Assembly (NCBI RefSeq): GCF_003555545.1
Contig: NZ_CP032157.1
Coordinates: forward strand, 5,956,546-6,020,545
Reading direction: 5' to 3'
Origin: Paraflavitalea soli
GTDB taxonomy: Bacteria > Bacteroidota > Bacteroidia > Chitinophagales > Chitinophagaceae
DNA length: 64,000 nt
Made by a program: the position numbers and the translations under genes. The notes beneath the pieces were generated by a model. That model saw only the letters and a list, made by a program, of their open reading frames with translations. It was not told the DNA's origin and did not search any database. Below are positions 25,054-32,845 of the stretch, one piece after another; the stretch's first letter is position 1, and each line of letters starts with the position of its first letter.

Positions 25054-25545
25054 TTATACTCCCACTTTCTGGCTGCGCCTTTCCAGCATCACCGTCGTTC
25101 TCCAGATACCATCCAACTGGGCAATGCGCTCACGATAACCGATGTACCGGAAACCACATTGTTCGTGCAGGTGAATGCTGGCCCTGTTCTCTTCATGGAT
25201 CACGCTGAGCAGTGACCAGATCCCATTCTTTTCACTTTCATTGATCAATTCCAGCAGCAGGATGCGGCCAATACCTTTGCGCTGGTGGGCCTGCGCTACA
25301 TACACACTTACCTCCGCTACGCCGTTGTAACAATCGCGTGCTGAGACGGGCGCAAGGGCCGCCCAGCCTGTCAGCTCCCCTTCTTCTAAAGCTACAATGC
25401 GGGAATGCGGCAGGTACTTGGCGTCAAAGACAGGCCACTCCGGCACTGTTGTTTCAAAGGTGGCCATGCCGGAAAGAATGCCCTGGCGGTAGATATCCAG
25501 TAAAATAGGGGCTTGTGTTGCCTGCATGGGTTCAATGGTGATCAT
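25054..25545 (-). CDS. GNAT N-acetyltransferase, phosphinothricin acetyltransferase-like
   Basis: 163 residues, start ITIEPMQATQAPILL. The GNAT acetyl-CoA loop is AQAHQRKGIGRILLLELI (Arg/Gln-x-x-Gly-x-Gly) and the preceding strand is YNGVAEVSVYVA. The C-terminal HLHEQCGFRYIGYRERIAQLDG matches the Pat/YncA type that acetylates methionine sulfone/phosphinothricin-like amines. Real substrate unknown. Stands first in a probable two-gene unit with the HAD gene. Confidence 0.92.
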   Translation of the reverse strand: MITIEPMQATQAPILLDIYRQGILSGMATFETTVPEWPVFDAKYLPHSRIVALEEGELTGWAALAPVSARDCYNGVAEVSVYVAQAHQRKGIGRILLLELINESEKNGIWSLLSVIHEENRASIHLHEQCGFRYIGYRERIAQLDGIWRTTVMLERRSQKVGV

Positions 25546-25727
25546 ACCCCGAAATTAAAAATCCGGCCACAATTAAAGCGTCGCCGGAAAAATATTTGAG
25601 CCAGCTTTTTGCCTGAATTGGAATGTAAGGGGTTATGTATTAGGATGATACCCTGCAGGAAATACGGTATTAGCAAGGGGATTTGCTGATTTTAAAGAAA
25701 AATTAACACGGAATATGTTTTATCCGC

Positions 25728-26035
25728 TATATTCGCACGGCCTAAAAAGAAAAAAGGTCCACTGTAGAAACAGCTGACCTCTAACGATTGCTTGCCATAT
25801 GAAAAAAGGTAATAAATTCTATCTCTTTTTGTATGGGTGAACGTATTTTTGCTCAATTTCACCCCGGCCTCTAACTCACTTGCCTGCGATAATCAAAACC
25901 TCATCTTGTTCTTTGCTGAAACAAAAATAAGATGAGGTTTCATTTAATTCAAAACATCTTATGAGGGATTTGATTATGCCAAAGGGGTGATGTCACCACA
26001 GAACCCTTGCTGGTATTGTGTTTCAGGAAAATTTC
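25728..26035 (+). promoter_or_regulatory. Structured leader with short ORF and competing hairpins
   Basis: A -7-like box TATATTCG (25728-25735) starts a roughly 300-base leader before the gene at 26036. H1: AGGTC ca CTGT agaa ACAG ct GACCT (25755-25780). A 13-codon ORF (25799-25840). H2: GGGTGAA (25835-25841) with TTCACCC (25858-25864), containing the ORF's stop. Strand A (25889-25907) can pair 12 bp with B AAGATGAGGTTT (25929-25940) or 15 bp with C (25961-25977: ATGAGG, ga, TTTGATTAT). A-B and A-C exclude each other. GGTGA-tg-TCACC lies at 25985-25996. This layout fits an attenuator or RNA switch; the signal is unknown. Confidence 0.5.
25799..25840 (+). CDS. 13-codon leader ORF candidate
   Basis: ATG-AAA-AAA then MKKGNKFYLFLYG and TGA. 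It has a run Phe-Tyr-Leu-Phe-Leu-Tyr and its stop codon lies in the 5' arm of hairpin H2 of the leader. It is too short to judge by coding statistics; listed because its position relative to the hairpins is that of a leader peptide. Confidence 0.3.
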   Translation: MKKGNKFYLFLYG

Positions 26036-27625
26036 ATGATGATGGCCAACAGATTAACAGATACCTTATTCCAGTTAGTTCATTCTTTGGAGAAGTCGGA
26101 GAAGAGACATTTTAAACTCTATATAAAAAGGAGTTCAGGTAATGAAGACCTGAAAATCATACAGTTATTTGATGCGTTGGATAAATTGAGCGAATATGAT
26201 GAAAAATTGTTATTGAAAAAACTCCCCTCTATTCAGAAGCCGCAGCTGAATAATCTTAAGACGCATTTATACAAACAGTTGTTAGCAAGCTTACGTTTGC
26301 TGAAGACCGCCGAGAATGTAGACCTCCAATTAACCGAACAACTGGACTATGCCCGCATATTGTACACGAAAGGATTGAAGATCCAGAGTCTTAAGATACT
26401 GGAACGTGTAAAAGATATTGCCCGCACCAACCAGAAGTTCAACTTCCTGGCACAGGTGATCTCTCTCGAGAAAAAAATTGAAACGCTACACATTACGCGC
26501 AGCTCGCAGGAAAAAACAGACCAGCTGGCAGCAGAAGCCCTGGAGATCAGTGGGCATATTGACCGGGTAACACGTTTGTCCAACCTCGCGCTTCAGCTAT
26601 ACCGTTGGTATATCAGGAATGGTCACGTGCGCAATGAAAAAGACGAAGTAGGTATCCGGGAGTTTTTGCATAAAAACCTTCCGCCCAATGACGAGATCAC
26701 CGGCTTTTACGAAAAACTATACCTGTATCAAAGCTATTGCTGGTATGCTTTCGTGCGACAGGACTTCTTAATGTATTACCGCTATAGCCAGAAGTGGATT
26801 GACCTCTTTGATGCCGATCCATTCATGATCACGGTGGAAACCGGTCACTACATCAAAGGGATGCACAACCTGCTCAACGCCCATTTTGACCTGCGCAACT
26901 TTGAAAAGTTTGAGATCACGCTGCAGAAGTTCCAGGAATACGCCAAAACCCCAGTGGCCAATCTCCACGACAATTTCAGAACCCATACGTCTATTTATAT
27001 TAACAGCGCCAAGCTCAACTGGATCCTCATGCGGGGAACCTTTAAGGAAGGCCTGGCGGAAGTGCCACAGATTGAAAAAGACCTGGAAGATTATGCTCTC
27101 TATGTAGACGGGCACCGTATTATGGTGTTCACTTATAAAATAGCCACTCTTCATTTTGGCAATGGTGATTATGACAGGTCTATTGATTACCTGCAAAAGA
27201 TCATTAATGGCAATACGGAGATCCGTAATGACCTTCAGTGTTATGCCCGGCTGCTGCACCTCATGGCCCATTATGAACTGGGCAACTATGAACTGATGGA
27301 GTCGCTGACCAAGTCGGTATACCGCTTTATGGCCAAGATGGAAAACCTTACGGTAGTGGAAGAAGAGATGTTCCGCTTCCTGCGGCATTCCTTTGGCGTA
27401 TCACCCCGCCAGTTGAAGCCGGAGCTGGAAAAGTTCCTGGAAAAGATCAAGCACCTGGAAAAAAACCGGTATGAAACACGGGCCTTTGCTTACCTGGATG
27501 TGATTTCCTGGGTGGAAAGCAAGGTATCGGGCAAACCCATGAGCGAGATCATTTACAACAAATACCTCAAACGCCGCAGACGCCGTTATGCAGAGCTGGA
27601 AGAAGCGAAGCAGAAGACGGCCTAA
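26036..27625 (+). CDS. Large helical TPR-like protein of unknown function
   Basis: 529 residues from the ATG at 26036; ATGs at 26039 and 26042 and a GTG at 26018 are alternatives. No signal peptide or membrane segment. Almost entirely helical with repeated 30-40-residue helix pairs (LKIQSLKILERVKDIARTNQ, RLSNLALQLYRWYIRNG, FEITLQKFQEYAKTPV, GDYDRSIDYLQKIINGN, QCYARLLHLMAHYELGNYELME), so a TPR-like solenoid. The end is very basic (KYLKRRRRRYAELEEAKQK), suggesting nucleic-acid or membrane contact. I do not recognise a named family. The long structured leader suggests regulated expression. Confidence 0.75.
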   Translation: MMMANRLTDTLFQLVHSLEKSEKRHFKLYIKRSSGNEDLKIIQLFDALDKLSEYDEKLLLKKLPSIQKPQLNNLKTHLYKQLLASLRLLKTAENVDLQLTEQLDYARILYTKGLKIQSLKILERVKDIARTNQKFNFLAQVISLEKKIETLHITRSSQEKTDQLAAEALEISGHIDRVTRLSNLALQLYRWYIRNGHVRNEKDEVGIREFLHKNLPPNDEITGFYEKLYLYQSYCWYAFVRQDFLMYYRYSQKWIDLFDADPFMITVETGHYIKGMHNLLNAHFDLRNFEKFEITLQKFQEYAKTPVANLHDNFRTHTSIYINSAKLNWILMRGTFKEGLAEVPQIEKDLEDYALYVDGHRIMVFTYKIATLHFGNGDYDRSIDYLQKIINGNTEIRNDLQCYARLLHLMAHYELGNYELMESLTKSVYRFMAKMENLTVVEEEMFRFLRHSFGVSPRQLKPELEKFLEKIKHLEKNRYETRAFAYLDVISWVESKVSGKPMSEIIYNKYLKRRRRRYAELEEAKQKTA

Positions 27626-27643
27626 ACGTTATTTTCTTAAGTA

Positions 27644-27760
27644 TCATTTCGAATGAAGTGAGGCGAAGTGAGAAATCCATTTGCTTCGATAGCAGAACCT
27701 GTCCCGCTTTGCGGGATTTCTCCCTGCGGTCGAAATGACAAGGAAAAGTCGAAATGACAA
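27644..27760. repeat. Palindromic intergenic element (TCGAAATGA type)
   Basis: TCATTTCGA (27644-27652) is inverted at TCGAAATGA (27730-27738) and again at 27749-27757. Between lie gaggcgaagtgagaaatc, a CCCGC-ttt-GCGGG hairpin (27702-27715) and gatttctccctgcggtcga. I recall this word set as a frequent intergenic repeat in Bacteroidota; it lies between convergent genes and may act as terminator. Confidence 0.65.
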
Positions 27761-27776
27761 AGAAGTATTTTTCACT

Positions 27777-28919
27777 TTACACTTTCCGTAGTCGTTCTAC
27801 TGCCTGCTCCAGGGTGGATTCTTTCTTGGCAAAGCAAAACCGAATCACTTTGTTATCCTTCCCCGATTGGTAAAAGGCCGATACCGGAATGGTGGCAATA
27901 CCATATTCTTTCGTAATGCGGATGGCGAAGTTCTTATCGCTTTCATCACTGATGCGGTCGTACTGATAACATTGGAAATAACTGCCGTAACTGGGCAGCG
28001 GCGTGAAACGGGTGTCCTTCATCAGTCCGCTGAAATAATCCCGCTTCTGCTGCATTTCCGGCGACAACTGCAGGTAAGAATCCCGGTTGTTCAGGAATTC
28101 TGCCAGCGCCACCTGCGAAGGGGTATGGCAGCTAAAGCAATTGAACTGGTGCACTTTCCGGAACTCCTTGGTAAAGTCGGCAGGCGCTACACAGTAGCCC
28201 AGTTTCCAACCCGTGCAATGGTATACCTTGCCAAAAGAAAAACATACAAAACTGCGCTGCAGCAGATCAGGATAGCGCAAAATGCTTTGATGGGGTATCC
28301 CATCAAAGATCAGGTGCTCATATACTTCATCAGAAAGGATGAGGATATTGGTATCCCTGACCAGGGCATGCAATTGCTCCATATCATCCTCCCGCAATAC
28401 CGCGCCGGTGGGATTGTGGGGCGTATTGAGCATGATCATGCGCGTACGATGGGTTATTTTGCTGCGTACCAATTCCCAGTCGATCCGGTAATCCGGAAAC
28501 TTCAGGTCTATCAATACAGGGATGGCGCCATTCACCTCAATATTCGGAATGTAGCTGTCGTAAGCCGGTTCAAACACGATGACCTCATCGCCGGGCTGCA
28601 ATACGGCCGTCAAAGCTGTATAAATAGCATAGGTGCCACCAGGGGTGATGGTGATCTCTGTATCGGGATTGACAGTTGTATTGTACAGGAACTTTATCTT
28701 ATCGGCAATGGATTCCCGCAGAGGCATCCAACCGGGCATGGGGGCATATTGGTTAAATCCCTCCTGCATGGCTTTATTGACCAGGGCTGTCAAAGCTTCG
28801 GGCATGGGATAATCGGGAAATCCTTGTCCGAGGTTAACAGCTTTGTGCTCCGTGGCCAGGGCACTCATGACAGTAAAAATGGTAGTGCCTACATTGGGTA
28901 GCTTAGATTGAATATACAA
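27777..28919 (-). CDS. Methionine/kynurenine-type aminotransferase (PLP, fold type I)
   Basis: About 380 residues. The PLP lysine is in SFGKVYHCTGWKLGYCV; other fold-type-I features are NTPHNPTGAV, LSDEVYEHLIF and the C-terminal Arg in VIRFCFAKKE. The family start IQSKLPNVGTTIFTVMSALA is preceded in frame by TTG at 28919 (giving M-Y-I-Q-S-K); no ATG is available, and another TTG at 28955 would add twelve residues. It transfers the amino group from methionine or aromatic amino acids to a 2-oxo acid, as in methionine salvage. RidA, which clears reactive imines from PLP enzymes, is the next gene upstream, 50 bases away, same strand. Confidence 0.9.
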   Translation of the reverse strand: MYIQSKLPNVGTTIFTVMSALATEHKAVNLGQGFPDYPMPEALTALVNKAMQEGFNQYAPMPGWMPLRESIADKIKFLYNTTVNPDTEITITPGGTYAIYTALTAVLQPGDEVIVFEPAYDSYIPNIEVNGAIPVLIDLKFPDYRIDWELVRSKITHRTRMIMLNTPHNPTGAVLREDDMEQLHALVRDTNILILSDEVYEHLIFDGIPHQSILRYPDLLQRSFVCFSFGKVYHCTGWKLGYCVAPADFTKEFRKVHQFNCFSCHTPSQVALAEFLNNRDSYLQLSPEMQQKRDYFSGLMKDTRFTPLPSYGSYFQCYQYDRISDESDKNFAIRITKEYGIATIPVSAFYQSGKDNKVIRFCFAKKESTLEQAVERLRKV

Positions 28920-28972
28920 GGTGCCGGTTTGAATAGTTGATAATGCTGATCCCAAATTTATAGCATTATAAA

Positions 28973-29365
28973 CTATCCGGCAATGATAGCGGTGGCTTCT
29001 ATTTCAATGAGGTAGTCCGGCTCGATCAGCCCTTTTATTTCGATCATGGATGTACAGGGTTTGATCGTACTGAAGTATTCGCCATGTGCTTTTCCATATT
29101 CTTCCCACCGGCTGATATCTGTTACAAACATACGGGTGCGCACCACATCTGTAAGAGAGGCGCCGGCCTGCTGTAGTACTTTTTCAATTTTGCCAATGAT
29201 AAAGTGGGCTTGCTGGTACGCATCGCCCTTGCCTACAAGCTGGTTGTTTTCATCAACCGCCACTGTTCCCGTTACTTCTACGGTATTGCCGATCTTAACT
29301 GCACGGCTATACCCCACAATATCTTCCCATTTGGCCCCGGAAGAAATATTCATTCGATTGGACAT
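28973..29365 (-). CDS. RidA family reactive-imine deaminase
   Basis: 131 residues from the ATG at 29365 (MSNRMNISSGAKWEDIVGYSRAVKIGNTVEV); the longer frame upstream overlaps the exonuclease gene and is rejected. The trimeric RidA/YjgF fold is seen in VTGTVAVDENNQLVGKGDAYQQAHFIIGKIEKVLQQAGASLTDVVRTRMFV (in parts), with the conserved Arg in VVRTRMFV and Glu in YLIEIEATA. RidA hydrolyses 2-aminoacrylate-type imines released by PLP enzymes. Its neighbour is an aminotransferase, which fits. Cytoplasmic. Confidence 0.93.
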   Translation of the reverse strand: MSNRMNISSGAKWEDIVGYSRAVKIGNTVEVTGTVAVDENNQLVGKGDAYQQAHFIIGKIEKVLQQAGASLTDVVRTRMFVTDISRWEEYGKAHGEYFSTIKPCTSMIEIKGLIEPDYLIEIEATAIIAG

Positions 29366-29438
29366 AACTATATTTTTTGATGAGTTTATTATAATCTTTG
29401 ACAGACCCAGCCAGAGAAATGTGGCAGGCATTGCAAGT

Positions 29439-30155
29439 CTATTTGACCTCAATGTTCTCGGGGTTGATGAGGCTTTCGCCGTTAAACCGGAGATAGATCT
29501 GGACCACCGTTACCACATCTTTCTGGCAGTAGGTGGCTATGCGTTCCAGGTTATGTTCTTTCCAGTAAACGTCTCCCACCATTTTACCATCAATATCATC
29601 TTTTGGTGTAGGGATACTGAGGGTACGGGCGAGCAGGTTGAGGGAAGTAAAGCTTTTATAATCCCCGAATTTCCATAGTTCCATGGTATCCAGATGGGCT
29701 ATTTCCCAGGGCTTTTTGCCACTAATGTTCAGCATGGGTGGGATCCTTATGCTATTAATGATAAGACGGCGGCAGAGGTAAGGAAAGTCAAACTCCTTAC
29801 CGTTATGGGCACAAAGGTATTTTTGATGGTCTACGGCCCAGCGGCGCAGCATCTCGGTAAATTGCAGCAGCAACTCCTTCTCATCATGACCCGCAAAGGA
29901 TTTTATGACCAGCTTTTTAGATTCTCCATTGCCGTGTATAATACCACAGCTGATGCAGATGATCTTACCGAATTCAGCATAAATGGCTGCCCGATTGTAG
30001 ATGGACTCAATTGTCTCTACTTCCTTATTACGTATCAGGTAACCCGCTTTCAGGCTCCACAGTTCCTTCCATTCTTCGGGCACTTCTTCATACGTAGCGT
30101 ATTGGGAAACAGTTTCAATGTCGAGGAAAAGAATGTTATTTAAGGCTGCAAGCAT
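29439..30155 (-). CDS. 3'-5' exonuclease, predicted PolB/WlaX type
   Basis: 238 residues from the ATG at 30155 (MLAALNNILFLDIETVSQY). DEDD exonuclease motifs: ExoI LDIETVS (Asp, Glu), ExoII CAHNGKEFDFPYLCRRL (Asp) and ExoIII YCQKDVVTVVQIYL (Asp). The family removes nucleotides from 3' ends and resembles the proofreading domain of family B DNA polymerases, but no polymerase is present here. Role unknown, possibly in DNA repair or RNA turnover. Reverse strand; the RidA start lies about 70 bases downstream, so both may share a transcript. Confidence 0.88.
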   Translation of the reverse strand: MLAALNNILFLDIETVSQYATYEEVPEEWKELWSLKAGYLIRNKEVETIESIYNRAAIYAEFGKIICISCGIIHGNGESKKLVIKSFAGHDEKELLLQFTEMLRRWAVDHQKYLCAHNGKEFDFPYLCRRLIINSIRIPPMLNISGKKPWEIAHLDTMELWKFGDYKSFTSLNLLARTLSIPTPKDDIDGKMVGDVYWKEHNLERIATYCQKDVVTVVQIYLRFNGESLINPENIEVK

Positions 30156-30269
30156 ACAATAGTAATGTGCGAATAAAAGGTAAAAGGTAAAGAAACTTAT
30201 TGAAGTTCCCATTTCCCAATTGACACATTAACTCACCGGGCCTGGCAGACGCCGCAGGTGCGGCAATAT

Positions 30270-31382
30270 TTAAAGGAATTTATCGCCTTTGTTTCTTTTT
30301 ACTTCCGCCACATATTCTTTGATCTCCTGTTCTTTGTCTTTTTTACAGATCAGGAGCACATCTTTGGTATCTACTACGATATAGCCTTCCAGGCCCTGCA
30401 GCAGCACCAGCCTGTCATTCTTAGCATGCACCATATTGTTATGGGCGTCGAATACCATCACCTGGTCGCCGGCCACCGCATTACCGAGGTAGTCTTTCTC
30501 CAGGTTTTCATAGGCGCTGTTCCAGGTACCCAGGTCACTCCAGCCAAAGGAAGAAGGAATGAGATACACATTTTGCGCCTTTTCCATGATTCCATGGTCA
30601 ATGGAAATATTGGTACAAAGAGGATAGATATTATTGAGCGCAGCAATTTCTTCAGTGGTATTGAACTTATCCTTCTCCGCCACAAATACATCATACATCT
30701 CTGGCAGGTATTTTTCGAAAGCCGAAATAATGTTTTTTACCTGCCACACAAAAATACCGGCATTCCAGAGAAACTCACCACTGGCCAGGAAGGTCTTGGC
30801 CAGTTCCAGTTCGGGCTTTTCGGTAAAGGTTTTCACCTTATACACATTATCAGTTACGGCATGTTGCTCGTATTGAATATACCCGTACCCGGTATTGGGG
30901 TAGGTAGGTTTAATACCCAGTGTAATAAAGGCATTGTGTTTATTCACAAAGCTCAGGGCTTCGAGGCACACTTTATTGAAAGCAACAGGATCCAGGATCA
31001 GGTGGTCCGATGGCGCTACGATGAGCGAAGCCTGTGGATCAAGTTGCTGAAGTTTGAAAGAAATGTAGGCAATACAGGGCGCTGTATTCTTGCGGGAAGG
31101 TTCACCAAGAATATTCTGCAGCGGCAATTCGGGCAACTGGTGTTTTACGATATTGATGTACTCATTGGAGGTCACCACAAAAATATTCTCTTTGGGGATA
31201 AAGGCTGCAAAACGATCATAGGTAGACTGGATAAGCGTTTTACCCGTATTGAGAATGTCCAGGAATTGCTTGGGATAGTTGGTACGGCTCATGGGCCAGA
31301 AACGGCTGCCGATACCTCCTGCCATAATAGCCACGTAATGATGTTTAGAACCGCCCATTGCAGGAATTTGTGATTTTGTCAT
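30270..31382 (-). CDS. Mannose-1-phosphate guanylyltransferase
   Basis: 370 residues. It makes GDP-mannose from mannose-1-phosphate and GTP for surface polysaccharides and glycoproteins. The nucleotidyltransferase motif is AIMAGGIGSRFWPMSRTNYPKQFL (in parts), with GGxGxRxWP and Lys-Gln-Phe-Leu. The C-terminal part includes SFGWSDLGTWNSAYE and NMVHAKNDRLVLLQGLEGYIVVDT, usual for short ManC forms without the isomerase domain. The start codon lies nine bases after the end of kpsF, so the two genes are one operon. An in-frame ATG at 31358 is an alternative start. Confidence 0.94.
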   Translation of the reverse strand: MTKSQIPAMGGSKHHYVAIMAGGIGSRFWPMSRTNYPKQFLDILNTGKTLIQSTYDRFAAFIPKENIFVVTSNEYINIVKHQLPELPLQNILGEPSRKNTAPCIAYISFKLQQLDPQASLIVAPSDHLILDPVAFNKVCLEALSFVNKHNAFITLGIKPTYPNTGYGYIQYEQHAVTDNVYKVKTFTEKPELELAKTFLASGEFLWNAGIFVWQVKNIISAFEKYLPEMYDVFVAEKDKFNTTEEIAALNNIYPLCTNISIDHGIMEKAQNVYLIPSSFGWSDLGTWNSAYENLEKDYLGNAVAGDQVMVFDAHNNMVHAKNDRLVLLQGLEGYIVVDTKDVLLICKKDKEQEIKEYVAEVKRNKGDKFL

Positions 31383-31391
31383 AGTTCAAGT

Positions 31392-32372
31392 CTAAATAAG
31401 TCCTTCTCTTACGAGATCGTGCAAATGTATAAAGCCAAGGTAGGTAGAACCTGTGGTTACCACCAGTTGGGTAATATCGTATTGACGCAAAAGGTCCAGT
31501 GCTTCCACAGCCAATGCATCTGCATGGATGGTTTTGGGATGCTTCGTCATAATCTCTGCTGCTTTAATTTCGTCCAGTTGCAGGGTAATACTTTTCTCCA
31601 ACATACGGCGCAGGTCACCGTCCGTAATAACGCCAAGTAGTTGATCATTCGTATCTACAACAGCAGTAGCACCCAATCTTTTTTTCGAGATCTCTACGAT
31701 CACTTGCTTAAGGCTTGCCGTGGATAGCACTTTAGGACATTCATTGTTTACATAGAGGTCCGATACATGCAGGTAAAGTTTCTTGCCCAATGTACCCCCC
31801 GGATGAAAACGGGCAAAATCATCGGACCCGAAACCTTTTAGCTCCATCAATACTACTGCAAGCGCATCTCCCATCACCAGCTGAGCGGTAGTACTGGAAG
31901 TAGGCGCCAGGTTATTGGGGCAGGCTTCCTGAGAAACCGTTGTATTCAATATAATATCCGCCTGTCTGGCCAGATAGGCTTCTATATTGCCAACCATCGC
32001 AATGAGCGTATTGCCAAAATTCCGGATCAGGGGCACCAGCACTTTGATCTCGGGACTCTCACCACTTTTGCTGATGATAAGTACGACATCCTCCTGTTGG
32101 ATCATACCCAGATCTCCATGAATGGCATCGGCAGCATGCAAAAAGATGGCAGGTGTGCCGGTAGAATTAAGCGTAGCAACGATCTTTTGGGCGATAATGG
32201 CGCTTTTACCAATACCACTTACCACCAGGCGGCCCTTTGTCTCAACAATCGCCTGGACAGCTCTTTCAAAATCCGCGTTGACCATGGGCAGCAGGGAAGC
32301 CACCGCTTCCGCCTCCCGGGTGATCGTTCGGGTTGCAACTGATTTAATATCAATGGTAGACACTACAGACAT
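31392..32372 (-). CDS. KpsF/GutQ family sugar-phosphate isomerase
   Basis: 326 residues. The SIS domain has GIGKSAIIAQKIVATLNSTGTPAIF and HAADAIHGDLGMI, with ISKSGESPEI; the two C-terminal CBS domains follow (VSDLYVNNECPKVLS... and AAEIMTKHPKTIHADA). The enzyme interconverts ribulose-5-phosphate and arabinose-5-phosphate, the first step to Kdo for LPS. With the downstream mannose-1-phosphate guanylyltransferase it forms an envelope-sugar operon. A near-perfect promoter (32386-32416) ends only about seven bases from the expected leader, see that entry. Confidence 0.94.
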   Translation of the reverse strand: MSVVSTIDIKSVATRTITREAEAVASLLPMVNADFERAVQAIVETKGRLVVSGIGKSAIIAQKIVATLNSTGTPAIFLHAADAIHGDLGMIQQEDVVLIISKSGESPEIKVLVPLIRNFGNTLIAMVGNIEAYLARQADIILNTTVSQEACPNNLAPTSSTTAQLVMGDALAVVLMELKGFGSDDFARFHPGGTLGKKLYLHVSDLYVNNECPKVLSTASLKQVIVEISKKRLGATAVVDTNDQLLGVITDGDLRRMLEKSITLQLDEIKAAEIMTKHPKTIHADALAVEALDLLRQYDITQLVVTTGSTYLGFIHLHDLVREGLI

Positions 32373-32385
32373 AATTATTAAATGA

Positions 32386-32416
32386 CAAACCTACTTGAAA
32401 ATTGTTGGCTCACAAA
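32386..32416 (-). promoter_or_regulatory. kpsF promoter, near-leaderless
   Basis: Reverse strand TTTG (32413-32416), exactly 19 bases, TAGGTTTG (32386-32393): full consensus match. The expected transcript start (about 32379) is only about seven bases before the ATG at 32372. Confidence 0.6.
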
Positions 32417-32845
32417 ACCACTAAAACAAGGTATAGATGAGCCTGTTAGCGTGAATTAATAAGCTTTAACCGATAAATGATGAAACGAACCGCTTGTAAA
32501 ACAATTAAATTTCAGTAATTTAAGTGATTTACAAAGGGATAGGATTAAAAAAACAAGACTTATCGTTTATATCATATTTGTTAAAGCCTGCGTTATTGAT
32601 TGGCGAACGCTCAAAATGAGTTAAATTCGCCACCCTTTGAAACAACCCGGTTCCAATTAGGCTGGAACACTCTCTAACCAACGCTAACTACCGATCTGAC
32701 GACCTGGCCAAACATGAGATTCTACTTGTCATCCGCAAATGCCGGATGTATTCAGTTTATATATCTGAAGAGCTACCATTAACATTAAAACCTTACATCT
32801 TATGTCTATTTACATCACTTATTGTGTGAAGGAAACTATTTGAGC
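32417..32845. other. Divergent spacer between kpsF and recQ
   Basis: About 430 A+T-rich bases. TATATCTG at about 32758-32765 is a possible weak recQ -7 box, and CATATTTG near 32574 another. No ORF, hairpin or repeat stands out. A block of modest G+C at 32633-32700 (aacaacccggttcca-aggctggaac) forms only a weak GGTTCCA/TGGAACC-like pairing. Confidence 0.35.

Noticed and set aside
27867-28901. 344-codon plus-strand frame over the aminotransferase gene
   Set aside because: Antisense shadow; the reverse strand has clear PLP-enzyme motifs.
30258-31373. 371-codon plus-strand frame over the mannose-1-phosphate guanylyltransferase gene
   Set aside because: Full overlap with a well-supported gene on the other strand; no recognisable domain.
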